Of a stretch of DNA of 39,247 nucleotides, positions 15,575 through 21,175 are shown piece after piece. Source of the DNA: a virus; IMG/VR virus record IMGVR_UViG_3300037069_001452, positions 1 to 39,247 of that record. One strand, given 5' to 3'. A program made the translations under genes and the position numbers. Below the pieces are notes generated by a model that made no database searches, had not been told where the DNA came from, and worked only from the letters and a program-made list of their open reading frames with translations. Position 1 is the stretch's first letter; each line of letters starts with the position of its first letter.

Positions 15575-15676
15575 AGTGATAACACGTGCTATGAGCAATA
15601 TTGCCAATAACGTTTAGTGCTAAACGACAACTTTTTTCTACGGCAATACTGCACATAGCACCATCCGTTATCACTC
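15575..15676. other. attC-like element 1
   Basis: Left box GAGTGATAAC then A; right box CG|TTATCACTC (G at 15667). Inner arms GTGCTATGAGCAATATTGCC and its near complement before the right box pair over about 20 bases with two mismatches. The right spacer (4 bases) is longer than the left (1 base). The loop contains a small inverted repeat CGTTTAG/CTAAACG. Confidence 0.8.
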
Positions 15677-15872
15677 ATTTTACAGAACCGCCTCGTTCAA
15701 GTTTACATTTAGAAATTCTATACTTTTCATTTTCGAATTCTAATTGTTTTTTTCGGCTGAAATGGTATTCTAAACTTTCATCTTTCAATAAAGGAAAGTT
15801 TTTTTCCATTACAGGCAAAGAACCAAAAAGTCTAAGCTTATTTAGTTCTTTGTCTAAAATAATAAATGGCAT
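15675..15872 (-). CDS. Cassette 2 hypothetical protein, 65 residues
   Basis: Starts MPFIILDKELNKLRLFGSLPVME; basic, with KQLEFENEKYRISKCKLERGGSVK at the end. The stop is inside the cassette terminal box. Start and upstream stop overlap by one base. No known family. Confidence 0.7.
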   Translation of the reverse strand: MPFIILDKELNKLRLFGSLPVMEKNFPLLKDESLEYHFSRKKQLEFENEKYRISKCKLERGGSVK

Positions 15873-16135
15873 TAAAATCTGTCTAAATGATAATCACAAC
15901 TAGAAAAATTTCCTTTGCTCCAAGCTTCTAAAAATAAAGAACGATGAGCATTATTTTTAAATTCATTTTCTAATTTTTCTCTTTGTGAATTTCTCCACTT
16001 GTAAACATCAATACTTGCTTGAATTCCACCTTTTTTTTGATATTCTTCTTCTAGCTTTTGTTCTTTAACATAAGCATCAAAAAGTATTTTTTTAGACTCT
16101 AATGCTATTGCTTCGTATTCTTCAAAATTTTTCAT
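15872..16135 (-). CDS. Cassette 2 hypothetical protein, 87 residues
   Basis: Starts MKNFEEYEAIALESKKILFDAYVKE; a long charged helix, likely coiled coil, ending SSCDYHLDRF. First gene of cassette 2, preceded by a well-formed promoter. The start context AATAGAAATTATG is nearly the same as at 19156 and 22688. Function unknown. Confidence 0.75.
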   Translation of the reverse strand: MKNFEEYEAIALESKKILFDAYVKEQKLEEEYQKKGGIQASIDVYKWRNSQREKLENEFKNNAHRSLFLEAWSKGNFSSCDYHLDRF

Positions 16136-16186
16136 AATTTCTATTTATTAAAGTTTGCCGTGTAACTCACTTCCTTAACTCTGATA

Positions 16187-16215
16187 CAAATATATAACTT
16201 ATTTTGTAATCGCAA
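16187..16215 (-). promoter_or_regulatory. Promoter of cassette 2
   Basis: Minus strand TTG (16215-16213), 18-base spacer, TATATTTG (16194-16187). Both halves match the Bacteroidetes -33/-7 promoter. It lies inside the cassette and drives its two genes. Confidence 0.65.
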
Positions 16216-16264
16216 GCTGTTTTTACAAAATATTTAAAATAAAACGTAAAATAAAAATAAAAAC

Positions 16265-16399
16265 GAGTGATAACAACAGCTTGTAGCAATTGCAATATTA
16301 GTTTGTACTTGAATTATCGGGTAAAATTTAAAAACTGTTTTGTGTTTGTAAAAATAGTCTTAAATTTTTGCAACTGCTACAAGCTGAAACGTTAGTGGC
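16265..16399. other. attC-like element 2
   Basis: Left box GAGTGATAAC, right box CG|TTAGTGGC (G at 16391). Inner arms AGCTTGTAGCAATTGCAA and TTGCAACTGCTACAAGCT pair with one mismatch. The boxes do not match each other beyond TAAC/GTTA; the left pairs with the start of cassette 2 and the right with the left box of element 3. Confidence 0.85.
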
Positions 16400-16406
16400 A
16401 ACCGCC

Positions 16407-16676
16407 CTAGATTCTTTCAAACAAATGGAAAACCCACATTCCATCTTGTAACTGAAAAGTGCCTATAAAGATTCTGCTTATTCCATCACAAGGAACCTCT
16501 TGGCCTGTTCCGAAAACTTCAATAACTTTTTCTTTCATTGGTGCTTTTGGATCTACTAATGCCCATATACAAGGCTTATTATTTTGAACTTGAACAGATA
16601 GTATTTCTGCACCTTTTGGCATTTCTATTGATAAATTATCAACTGATAATTCAAATTTCCATATTACTTTTTTCAT
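16407..16676 (-). CDS. Cassette 3: DUF7352 protein
   Basis: 89 residues from the ATG at 16676; an in-frame ATG at 16709 lies inside the attC and is not used. MKKVIWKFELSVDNLSIEMPKGAEILSVQVQNNKPCIWALVDP ... FIGTF ... FHLFE is the DUF7352 pattern seen in many phages and mobile elements. Function unknown. Only gene of its cassette, without its own promoter box. Confidence 0.85.
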   Translation of the reverse strand: MKKVIWKFELSVDNLSIEMPKGAEILSVQVQNNKPCIWALVDPKAPMKEKVIEVFGTGQEVPCDGISRIFIGTFQLQDGMWVFHLFERI

Positions 16677-16740
16677 AATTTCCTGTTTTACGTGGTATGC
16701 CACTAACAATCGCTACATTTCATCTTTTGCATTTGGCATT
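16669..16740. repeat. 72-bp direct repeat, copy A
   Basis: Identical to 19938-20009. It covers the start codon region of the cassette 3 gene, the leader and the left half of attC-like element 3. The match extends on both sides of the box, so it reflects a shared cassette end, not a single G|TT recombination. Confidence 0.9.
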
Positions 16741-16837
16741 AGGTTAATATTGTTTTGTATTTGTGATTATTTCGCTTATCAGAAGCACCTCGCTTTTTTA
16801 CCCCAAGCCGAAAGTGTAGCGATGGACGTTATACACA
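16699..16837. other. attC-like element 3
   Basis: Left box GCCACTAAC, right box CG|TTATACACA (G at 16828). Inner arms ATCGCTACATTTC and GAAAGTGTAGCGAT pair with one bulge. Its left half recurs at 19968-20009. Confidence 0.85.
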
Positions 16838-16838
16838 A

Positions 16839-17141
16839 TTATAATCTGTAGTCATAAGAAACTCTTTCGATTTGAATCAACCTCTCATAATTGATTTTCT
16901 TTTTCCTTAGAAAGAATCTTAATTGGTATATTATTCTGTGTGCTTTTTCTAGCGATTCTTCACTATCTTCGACTTTGAAATCTTGTGTCAATGGTTCGCT
17001 ATTTGATTTCCATTCTCCTTCGTGTAAATCAATTGAAAAATTATTTATGTGTCCTGCATAATTTGTAAAACAATGATGACCAAGTTCGGTACATTGCATT
17101 GCTAAAAACTGTATTTCTAATATTTTACTTTTAATTTTCAT
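16839..17141 (-). CDS. Cassette 4 hypothetical protein, 100 residues
   Basis: Starts MKIKSKILEIQFLAMQCTELGHHCFTNYAGHINNF, with Cys/His residues in a short span, then acidic LTQDFKVEDSEESLEKAHRIIYQLRFFLRKKKINYERL. Soluble. The stop is two bases from the attC box. No assigned family or promoter. Confidence 0.75.
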   Translation of the reverse strand: MKIKSKILEIQFLAMQCTELGHHCFTNYAGHINNFSIDLHEGEWKSNSEPLTQDFKVEDSEESLEKAHRIIYQLRFFLRKKKINYERLIQIERVSYDYRL

Positions 17142-17150
17142 AAGAATAAC

Positions 17151-17289
17151 TGTGTATAACAGTGGTTTTGCTCAATGGCTGGATTTGGCAAAATTTAAAC
17201 ACTGTCTTTTGTTTGTAAAAATTGTTTTTTTAATCAATAATTTAGGCTTACTTTTCAGCCACTAAGCAAAGCCACGAAACGTTAGGAGC
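17151..17289. other. attC-like element 4
   Basis: Left box TGTGTATAAC, right box CG|TTAGGAGC (G at 17281). Inner arms GTGGTTTTGCT and AGCAAAGCCAC pair, then ATGGCTG with CAGCCACT further in. Left spacer 1 base, right spacer 5. Confidence 0.85.
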
Positions 17290-17295
17290 AACCGC

Positions 17296-17607
17296 CTATG
17301 ATGGTAGATTATTAGGCTTAATTATTTGTTGATAATGCGTAACTCCATCGTAAATATTTCCGTTAAATGTTTTAAATGTTTTTTGAATTTTGCAAAACCT
17401 GCCTAAGCCAGTTTCTCCATCTCCAAATAAGAAAAATAAACCATCACTTTCTGGTAAATCTTTTTCACTTTCAATTTTCACCCAATCTTTTTTTAAAACA
17501 TCCTTTACATATCCTTCTATTAAGTCGGATATAATATCAGTAGTTCCAATTTCCATAAAATCTCTATCGGAAACATTTGTACTTTTTAACCATTCTTTTG
17601 GTGTCAT
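17296..17607 (-). CDS. Cassette 5: DUF551-domain protein
   Basis: 103 residues. WVKIESEKDLPESDGLFFLFGDGETGLGRF ... VTHYQQIIKP is the DUF551 pattern, similar to the core protein at 7531-7917. The N-terminus MTPKEWLKSTNVSDRDFMEIG differs. Function unknown. The start lies 46 bases from the cassette box; no promoter seen. Confidence 0.8.
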   Translation of the reverse strand: MTPKEWLKSTNVSDRDFMEIGTTDIISDLIEGYVKDVLKKDWVKIESEKDLPESDGLFFLFGDGETGLGRFCKIQKTFKTFNGNIYDGVTHYQQIIKPNNLPS

Positions 17608-17644
17608 AATTTTTAATTTTTAAATTAATATTCGTTCGTGGTAT

Positions 17645-17773
17645 GCTCCTAACACTCGTTTGGCAATAGAGCAAGCTTTAGTGGAATTACCGTTTTTTAA
17701 TAATAAATTTCTGCAAAACCGAAACTTTACGTTTCTTAATTTTGCTCCATCGCCAAGCGATAGAACGTTATCG
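17645..17773. other. attC-like element 5
   Basis: Left box GCTCCTAAC, right box CG|TTATCG (G at 17767). Inner arms TTTGGCAATAGAGCAA and TTGCTCCATCGCCAAG pair with mismatches. The stop codon of the cassette 6 gene lies against the right box. Confidence 0.8.
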
Positions 17774-18097
17774 TTAAGCTTGGTTGGAGTCCTTAACGTG
17801 AGAATATGAATTATCACTGTTTTTAGTCCATTTTCTGTTTTCATTAATAGTTAATTTTTTCTCAAATGCTTCAAATATTTCTTCAACAGTAATTGGATTT
17901 TCTTGTCTTCCTGCGCTATCAAAAAGACACATTAAGGCATCCGCATATTCTTCGGGTCTTCTAACTTTGTTTTCAATATCTGATTCTATTTCTTTAATTT
18001 CAGATTCACATTTTCTTAAAGAGGAAATTGATGTAGCTTCTTTAAAAGTGATTTTAGACCATTTCAAACGTCTGTTTTCTAATTCTATAATATTCAT
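17774..18097 (-). CDS. Cassette 6: DUF550, MazG-like pyrophosphohydrolase
   Basis: 107 residues from the ATG at 18097; a longer in-frame start at 18244 would read through the attC. LKWSKITFKEATSISSLRKCESEIKEIESDI ... PEEYADALMCLFDSAGR ... INENRKW is the DUF550 pattern. The metal-binding arrangement E33xxE36 then E50xxD53 is that of MazG-type NTP pyrophosphohydrolases. Such enzymes in phages can hydrolyse non-canonical nucleotides or alter alarmone levels; which applies here is unknown. The C-terminus SHVKDSNQA ends against the attC box. Confidence 0.8.
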   Translation of the reverse strand: MNIIELENRRLKWSKITFKEATSISSLRKCESEIKEIESDIENKVRRPEEYADALMCLFDSAGRQENPITVEEIFEAFEKKLTINENRKWTKNSDNSYSHVKDSNQA

Positions 18098-18123
18098 AAT
18101 AGTTGGTGTTAAAAAAGCCGAAA

Positions 18124-18260
18124 CGATAACAATTTCTTTGCGATGATTTTCGGCTTGGTTTATAAATTTATTGTTGGTTGTGTGTTTGTGATTATTGGTG
18201 TTTATCCGAAGCTTGGTTTTGTGCAACTCCGAAAAACCTCGCAAAGAATCAACGTTACCT
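18124..18260. other. attC-like element 6
   Basis: Left box CGATAAC, right box CG|TTACCTG (G at 18254). Inner arms ATTTCTTTGCGA and TCGCAAAGAAT, then ATTTTCGG with CCGAAAAA, pair with small bulges. Confidence 0.85.
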
Positions 18261-18261
18261 G

Positions 18262-18432
18262 CTATTTATCCTCAACTTTGTAGATAATCGAGTCTTTGTA
18301 GGTTATTGGAAATTTTAAGCTTTTTAACGAATGATAAGGTAATTCGAATTCCAAGCATAGTTTTTTAAAATTACCCCTTGCAATCGGCTCTTTATCGGGT
18401 CGTATTAGGATGATTATTGATTTTCTTTGCAT
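18262..18432 (-). CDS. Cassette 7 small protein, 56 residues
   Basis: The ATG is at 18430-18432 and the TAG at 18262-18264, adjacent to the attC box. The product MQRKSIIILIRPDKEPIARGN... is basic and beta-rich with GNFKKLCLEFELPYHSLKS, reminiscent of a small DNA-binding fold. No family assigned. Last of four genes in this cassette. Confidence 0.75.
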   Translation of the reverse strand: MQRKSIIILIRPDKEPIARGNFKKLCLEFELPYHSLKSLKFPITYKDSIIYKVEDK

Positions 18433-18456
18433 TGCTTTAATTTAAAAAATTGTTAT

Positions 18457-18696
18457 TTAGTCTTTTATCCATTTTTTTATTACAAAATCAGTATTTATTT
18501 CTTTTGGACTTATTTTTTTTAAATTAGCTATAATAGATTCCTTTGATTCAGGATTAATATAACATCCTTTTTCTTCGTCATATTCTAAATCCAACATTTC
18601 AGCAATTTCAATTATCTTGTCCGGATTAGGATTTGATATGTTTAATTTTTCAAAAGCTAAGTCGAATATTTGTTCTTCTGTTAAATACATATTCAT
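18457..18696 (-). CDS. Cassette 7 hypothetical protein, 79 residues
   Basis: Starts MNMYLTEEQIFDLAFEKLNISNPNPDKIIE; acidic and helical, no membrane segment. Small intergenic gaps on both sides. Unknown function. Confidence 0.7.
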   Translation of the reverse strand: MNMYLTEEQIFDLAFEKLNISNPNPDKIIEIAEMLDLEYDEEKGCYINPESKESIIANLKKISPKEINTDFVIKKWIKD

Positions 18697-18707
18697 AATT
18701 TAGTTTT

Positions 18708-18965
18708 TTATGGTAATTGATTTTGATTTCTTGCAAATTTAGGTCTCATAAAATATAATAAAACCTGTTGCCAATACAACCATTGCTCACTATCATTTTC
18801 CCACTTTTTAAGAAGTAATCTTAATAAAGACCCTGTAGAATGTATTCTATCTGATTCCTTAAATTTTAAAAGTAGGCTTTCAGTAACGAAACTTTCAAAC
18901 TCAGAAGTAAACTTTTCTTTTAAGTTTACTTCTTCTAATTCTTGCAATATTATTTCATATGTCAT
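18708..18965 (-). CDS. Cassette 7 hypothetical protein, 85 residues
   Basis: Starts MTYEIILQELEEVNLKEKFTSEF; helical, with a tryptophan-rich stretch LLKKWENDSEQWLYWQQVLLYF. The start codon overlaps the preceding stop by one base (TAATG). Unknown function. Confidence 0.75.
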   Translation of the reverse strand: MTYEIILQELEEVNLKEKFTSEFESFVTESLLLKFKESDRIHSTGSLLRLLLKKWENDSEQWLYWQQVLLYFMRPKFARNQNQLP

Positions 18966-19156
18966 TAGAATACGTTTTTAATGTGGTTTTCTAAGAATGA
19001 TATTTCTATTTTGTAGTCAGAATTTAATTTTAAAAATTCTTTTACTTCAAAATCTTCCATTTCGTCAATTCTATAAAGTAAGCAATCGTTAGCATAATTT
19101 AATTGACCTTTCAAGCTTGCTAATTCTTCTCTTTTAATCATTTCTACGTGTGACAT
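18965..19156 (-). CDS. Cassette 7 hypothetical protein, 63 residues
   Basis: Starts MSHVEMIKREELASLKGQLNYAND; helical, acidic. First gene of the four-gene cassette 7, behind a promoter. Unknown function. Confidence 0.75.
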   Translation of the reverse strand: MSHVEMIKREELASLKGQLNYANDCLLYRIDEMEDFEVKEFLKLNSDYKIEISFLENHIKNVF

Positions 19157-19195
19157 AATTTCTATTTTTTAGTGTTATTGTTTTTAATTCTGATG

Positions 19196-19225
19196 TAAAG
19201 ATAATCAATATATTTACATAAACAA
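19196..19225 (-). promoter_or_regulatory. Promoter of cassette 7
   Basis: Minus strand TTG (19225-19223), 19-base spacer, TATCTTTA (19203-19196): one mismatch to TAnnTTTG. It lies inside cassette 7, 39 bases before its first ATG. Confidence 0.5.
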
Positions 19226-19271
19226 GTCTTTTTTAGAAAAATATTAAAAATAATTACAAAAAAAATAAACA

Positions 19272-19404
19272 GCAGGTAACAATTGCTATAAAACAGTTGG
19301 GCATTGTGATTAATTTAAACATTTGGACTATCCGAATGATTGGATCTTGGCTCGAAGTTTTGGGAATCTCTGCCCCAACCGTCTTATAGCAAAAACGTTA
19401 TAGG
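19272..19404. other. attC-like element 7
   Basis: Left box GCAGGTAAC, right box CG|TTATAGG (G at 19397). Inner arms ATTGCTATAA and TTATAGCAA, then GTTGGGCA with TGCCCCAAC, pair with small loops. The outline (TAACAATT ... CGTTA) is the closest here to classical attC sites. Confidence 0.85.
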
Positions 19405-19640
19405 TTATTTAAAAAACCGATAACACTTTCATCTTTTATTTCAGAAATTAATCCAAAAGTTACTGTTTGTGTTTTAATATAGTTTTCTATTTCTTCATCA
19501 GGAATATCAAAATCGTGAAAATTTCCAAAAGGAGAATCACATCCACAATAAAAGCATTTTAATGTATTTACAAATGGAGTTACTTTTCCACATTCGTCAC
19601 AATATTCAAATATTGCTGAAAAAGATAAACAACCTATAAC
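19398..19640 (-). pseudogene. Cassette 8 zinc-ribbon gene lacking a start codon
   Basis: An open frame of about 75 codons from the cassette edge reads ...LSFSAIFEYCDECGKVTPFVNTLKCFYCGCDSPFGNF and ends FLNNL with the TAA inside the attC box. CxxC pairs suggest a zinc ribbon. No ATG, GTG or TTG lies in frame between the upstream stop (in element 8) and the first Cys pair, so it either lost its 5' end at the cassette junction or starts at a rare codon such as ATA. Unknown function. Confidence 0.6.
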
Positions 19641-19771
19641 AGTGGTTTTGCGAGATTTTCGGCACTTGGTTTAATTTATTGTTTAGTTTGTATCTGTTGT
19701 TTTTTGGGCTTATCTGAAAGATTACGCATCCTTAACCGAAAATCCTCGCAAAGCCACAATACGTTATCAGC
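19632..19771. other. attC-like element 8
   Basis: Left box AACCTATAAC, right box CG|TTATCAGC (G at 19763). Inner arms GTGGTTTTGCGAGATTTTCGG and CCGAAAATCCTCGCAAAGCCAC pair over about 20 bases with one extra base in the right arm, like the extrahelical bases that set attC strand choice. Its right box does not match the left box of element 9. Confidence 0.85.
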
Positions 19772-19782
19772 AACCGCCAGTA

Positions 19783-19945
19783 TTAGTCATTAACTTCGTA
19801 TTCTAAATCTGCAAAAGCGAAACCTATTGCATCTGCTGTTTCGTCTATTTGTTCATTGTCTCCTTTTACTTTTTCAAGAATGTCAATTGCTTCTTGAAGT
19901 TTAATCATTGCCTGTTTTACAGCATTTTTTTGTTGTGTTTTTCAT
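19783..19945 (-). pseudogene. Cassette 9 small gene with frame break
   Basis: The ATG at 19943-19945 is followed by a run of seven A residues after which the frame ends. With six A residues it would read a 53-residue protein (MKNTTKNAVKQAMIKLQEA...) ending DLEYEVND at 19783. An intact shorter version starts at the ATG at 19908 (41 residues). Either a sequencing/assembly error, a real frameshift or slippage-tolerant expression. Acidic helical product, unknown function. Confidence 0.55.
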
Positions 19946-20009
19946 AATTTCCTGTTTTACGTGGTATGCCACTAACAATCGCTACATTTCATCTTTTGCA
20001 TTTGGCATT
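19938..20009. repeat. 72-bp direct repeat, copy B, with half attC
   Basis: Identical to 16669-16740. It includes the left half of element 3 (box GCCACTAAC at 19968-19976 and the inner arm to 20009) but the matching right arm is absent downstream. It marks the truncated right edge of the array. Confidence 0.9.
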
Positions 20010-20013
20010 GTGA

Positions 20014-20190
20014 TTATTTATTTTTGTACTTAATGTGCCAGCATCCGATTGAACTTTGTTTTTTGGATATGTTTTCTTTTTCATACCAAAAAATATTTTC
20101 AACTAAATTAAGAAAATTAAAATTTTTTACCTCGATTGCTCCCGGAGGCTTACATAGTTCTATCTTTTCAATACTATACCCTGCTTTCAT
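20014..20190 (-). CDS. Hypothetical protein at array edge, 58 residues
   Basis: From the ATG at 20190 (MKAGYSIEKIELCKPPGAIEVKNFNFLNLV); a longer start at 20211 is possible. It overlaps the upstream gene by 17 bases. Ends four bases from the half attC, so its 3' end may have been altered by the array boundary. No known family. Confidence 0.6.
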   Translation of the reverse strand: MKAGYSIEKIELCKPPGAIEVKNFNFLNLVENIFWYEKENISKKQSSIGCWHIKYKNK

Positions 20191-20407
20191 ATTGTTGTTT
20201 TTTAAGTTCAAAAATTGTCAACCCCACTCTCGCTTTCGGAGGTCTGACATTTACGCATTCAATCTCGTTGATTTCTTTTTTGATAGCCAACAAAATACGA
20301 TAGTATTTGTCAATTTTAGGATTGTTAGTCTGCGTGTAGTGGTTGCTTTCGTTTGCAAGAATCAGTTTATCACGCCTATTTCTGAGTGTTTGGAGTCGAG
20401 TAGTCAT
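20174..20407 (-). CDS. Hypothetical protein, 77 residues
   Basis: Starts MTTRLQTLRNRRDKLILANESNHYTQTNN; basic, helical, with IDKYYRILLAIKKEINEIE and VGLTIFELKKQQYE. Likely coiled coil. The start overlaps the upstream stop by four bases. Unknown function. Confidence 0.75.
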   Translation of the reverse strand: MTTRLQTLRNRRDKLILANESNHYTQTNNPKIDKYYRILLAIKKEINEIECVNVRPPKARVGLTIFELKKQQYESRV

Positions 20408-20667
20408 AATTCTCGTTGTTTTAGCATTGCATCAGCAACCTCGTAAGACACTACCGTAATCACAGCTTCTGCAAATCCTTTTTCGGTAGTCATTCCTTTT
20501 TCTAGCTTATGCTTAAGTATAGTTTGCATTGCGGAATTAGCAAAATAATCCCTTAAAGTCATTCCGTCCTGACACCCTGTTTGTTGTCCTGACTCATTAA
20601 ATATTCCTACCGTATCCATTGGAGTTGGAAATACGTTTGGGTTCAATGGTTTTTTAACTGTTTCCAT
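20404..20667 (-). CDS. Hypothetical phage protein, 87 residues
   Basis: METVKKPLNPNVFPTPMDTVGIFNESGQQTGCQDGMTLRDYFANSAMQ; the DGMTLRDYFA..AM pattern recurs in small proteins of many phages and prophages. Function not known. One base from the upstream regulator. Confidence 0.8.
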   Translation of the reverse strand: METVKKPLNPNVFPTPMDTVGIFNESGQQTGCQDGMTLRDYFANSAMQTILKHKLEKGMTTEKGFAEAVITVVSYEVADAMLKQREL

Positions 20668-20668
20668 A

Positions 20669-20926
20669 TTAATAATTTTTTACTGTTTTTAATAGTTTTT
20701 TTAACTCTGCATTCTTGGTTGAATTGTTTCTTATATCCTCTTCTAACATAGGAATCAGAATAACTAAAGCGGATTCCACAACTTCTTGCAATCTACTTGT
20801 TATTAATTTGCCATTTTCCATATTAGCATAATTAGACTGTTCAATCCTTAGTAGTTCAGCTAAAAAATATTGTTTCATTCCTACTGCTTTACGAACTGTT
20901 TTTACATCTGTAATTGTCGGTTTCAT
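20669..20926 (-). CDS. XRE-family small regulator
   Basis: 85 residues. VRKAVGMKQYFLAELLRIEQSNYANMENGKLIT is a Cro/C1-type HTH with the recognition helix at about 29-39; the rest is helical. It has its own promoter and follows a strong terminator. It is transcribed with, not against, its neighbours, so it does not form the usual divergent cI/cro switch. Confidence 0.8.
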   Translation of the reverse strand: MKPTITDVKTVRKAVGMKQYFLAELLRIEQSNYANMENGKLITSRLQEVVESALVILIPMLEEDIRNNSTKNAELKKLLKTVKNY

Positions 20927-20950
20927 ATATAATTATCTTGTTTTGTTATA

Positions 20951-20980
20951 CAAATATAATTCATTTTTATATACAAACAA
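20951..20980 (-). promoter_or_regulatory. Promoter for XRE regulator block
   Basis: Minus strand TTG (20980-20978), 19-base spacer, TATATTTG (20958-20951), 25 bases before the ATG at 20926. A full match to the Bacteroidetes -33/-7 pattern. Confidence 0.7.
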
Positions 20981-21007
20981 TTCTTTACTTGTAATTTAGA
21001 ATGATTA

Positions 21008-21040
21008 TAAAAAAACCCACTCTCTCAAGTGGGTTTCTAA
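21008..21040 (-). terminator. Strong terminator after recombination block
   Basis: AAACCCACT pairs with AGTGGGTTT (9 bp, loop about 6) followed on the minus strand by seven Ts. Ends the 22914-21176 transcript. The 21041-21175 gap to the DUF3127 gene holds no convincing gene. Confidence 0.9.
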
Positions 21041-21175
21041 AATCAATTCAACTGCAACTCGCTAAAAATAACAACAACGATTTTGGCGTGAGTTTTTTTT
21101 GCTCGTTTGATTTTATTTTAAAATAATTGCAATTATAATGCAAATTAATAAAAAGTTTGTCATAACGTTTATTTG

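Larger units (their letters stand above)
14659..20009. mobile_element. Integron-like gene cassette array (nine units)
   Basis: Nine units separated by attC-like palindromes. With recombination at G|TT, cassettes run 14659-15667, 15668-16391, 16392-16828, 16829-17281, 17282-17767, 17768-18254, 18255-19397, 19398-19763 and 19764-about 20009. For the first eight, the first 8-9 bases of the cassette are the reverse complement of the left box of its own attC, as in excised integron cassettes, while boxes within one attC differ beyond the TAAC core. Cassette ORFs are all on the minus strand. The right end is truncated in a half attC. Whether the local recombinase mobilises them is unknown. Confidence 0.85.

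Noticed and set aside
16407-18244. Longer starts for cassette genes at 16709 and 18244
   Set aside because: They would translate through the attC-like element; internal ATGs fit the protein families.
15575-19771. The palindromic elements as ordinary transcription terminators
   Set aside because: They are 100-140 bases long with large loops and no T tract after the stem on the minus strand, and their outer boxes match the neighbouring element instead of themselves.
15575-20009. The elements as MITEs or insertion sequences
   Set aside because: No shared terminal inverted repeat sequence, no target duplications; arms differ in sequence while core boxes and register are conserved.
14659-20009. 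CRISPR array
   Set aside because: No constant repeat with regular spacers, and no cas genes; the intervals contain genes of different lengths.
21113-21163. 16-residue hydrophobic ORF (MTNFLLICIIIAIILK)
   Set aside because: Too short to support; no overlap or context that suggests translation.
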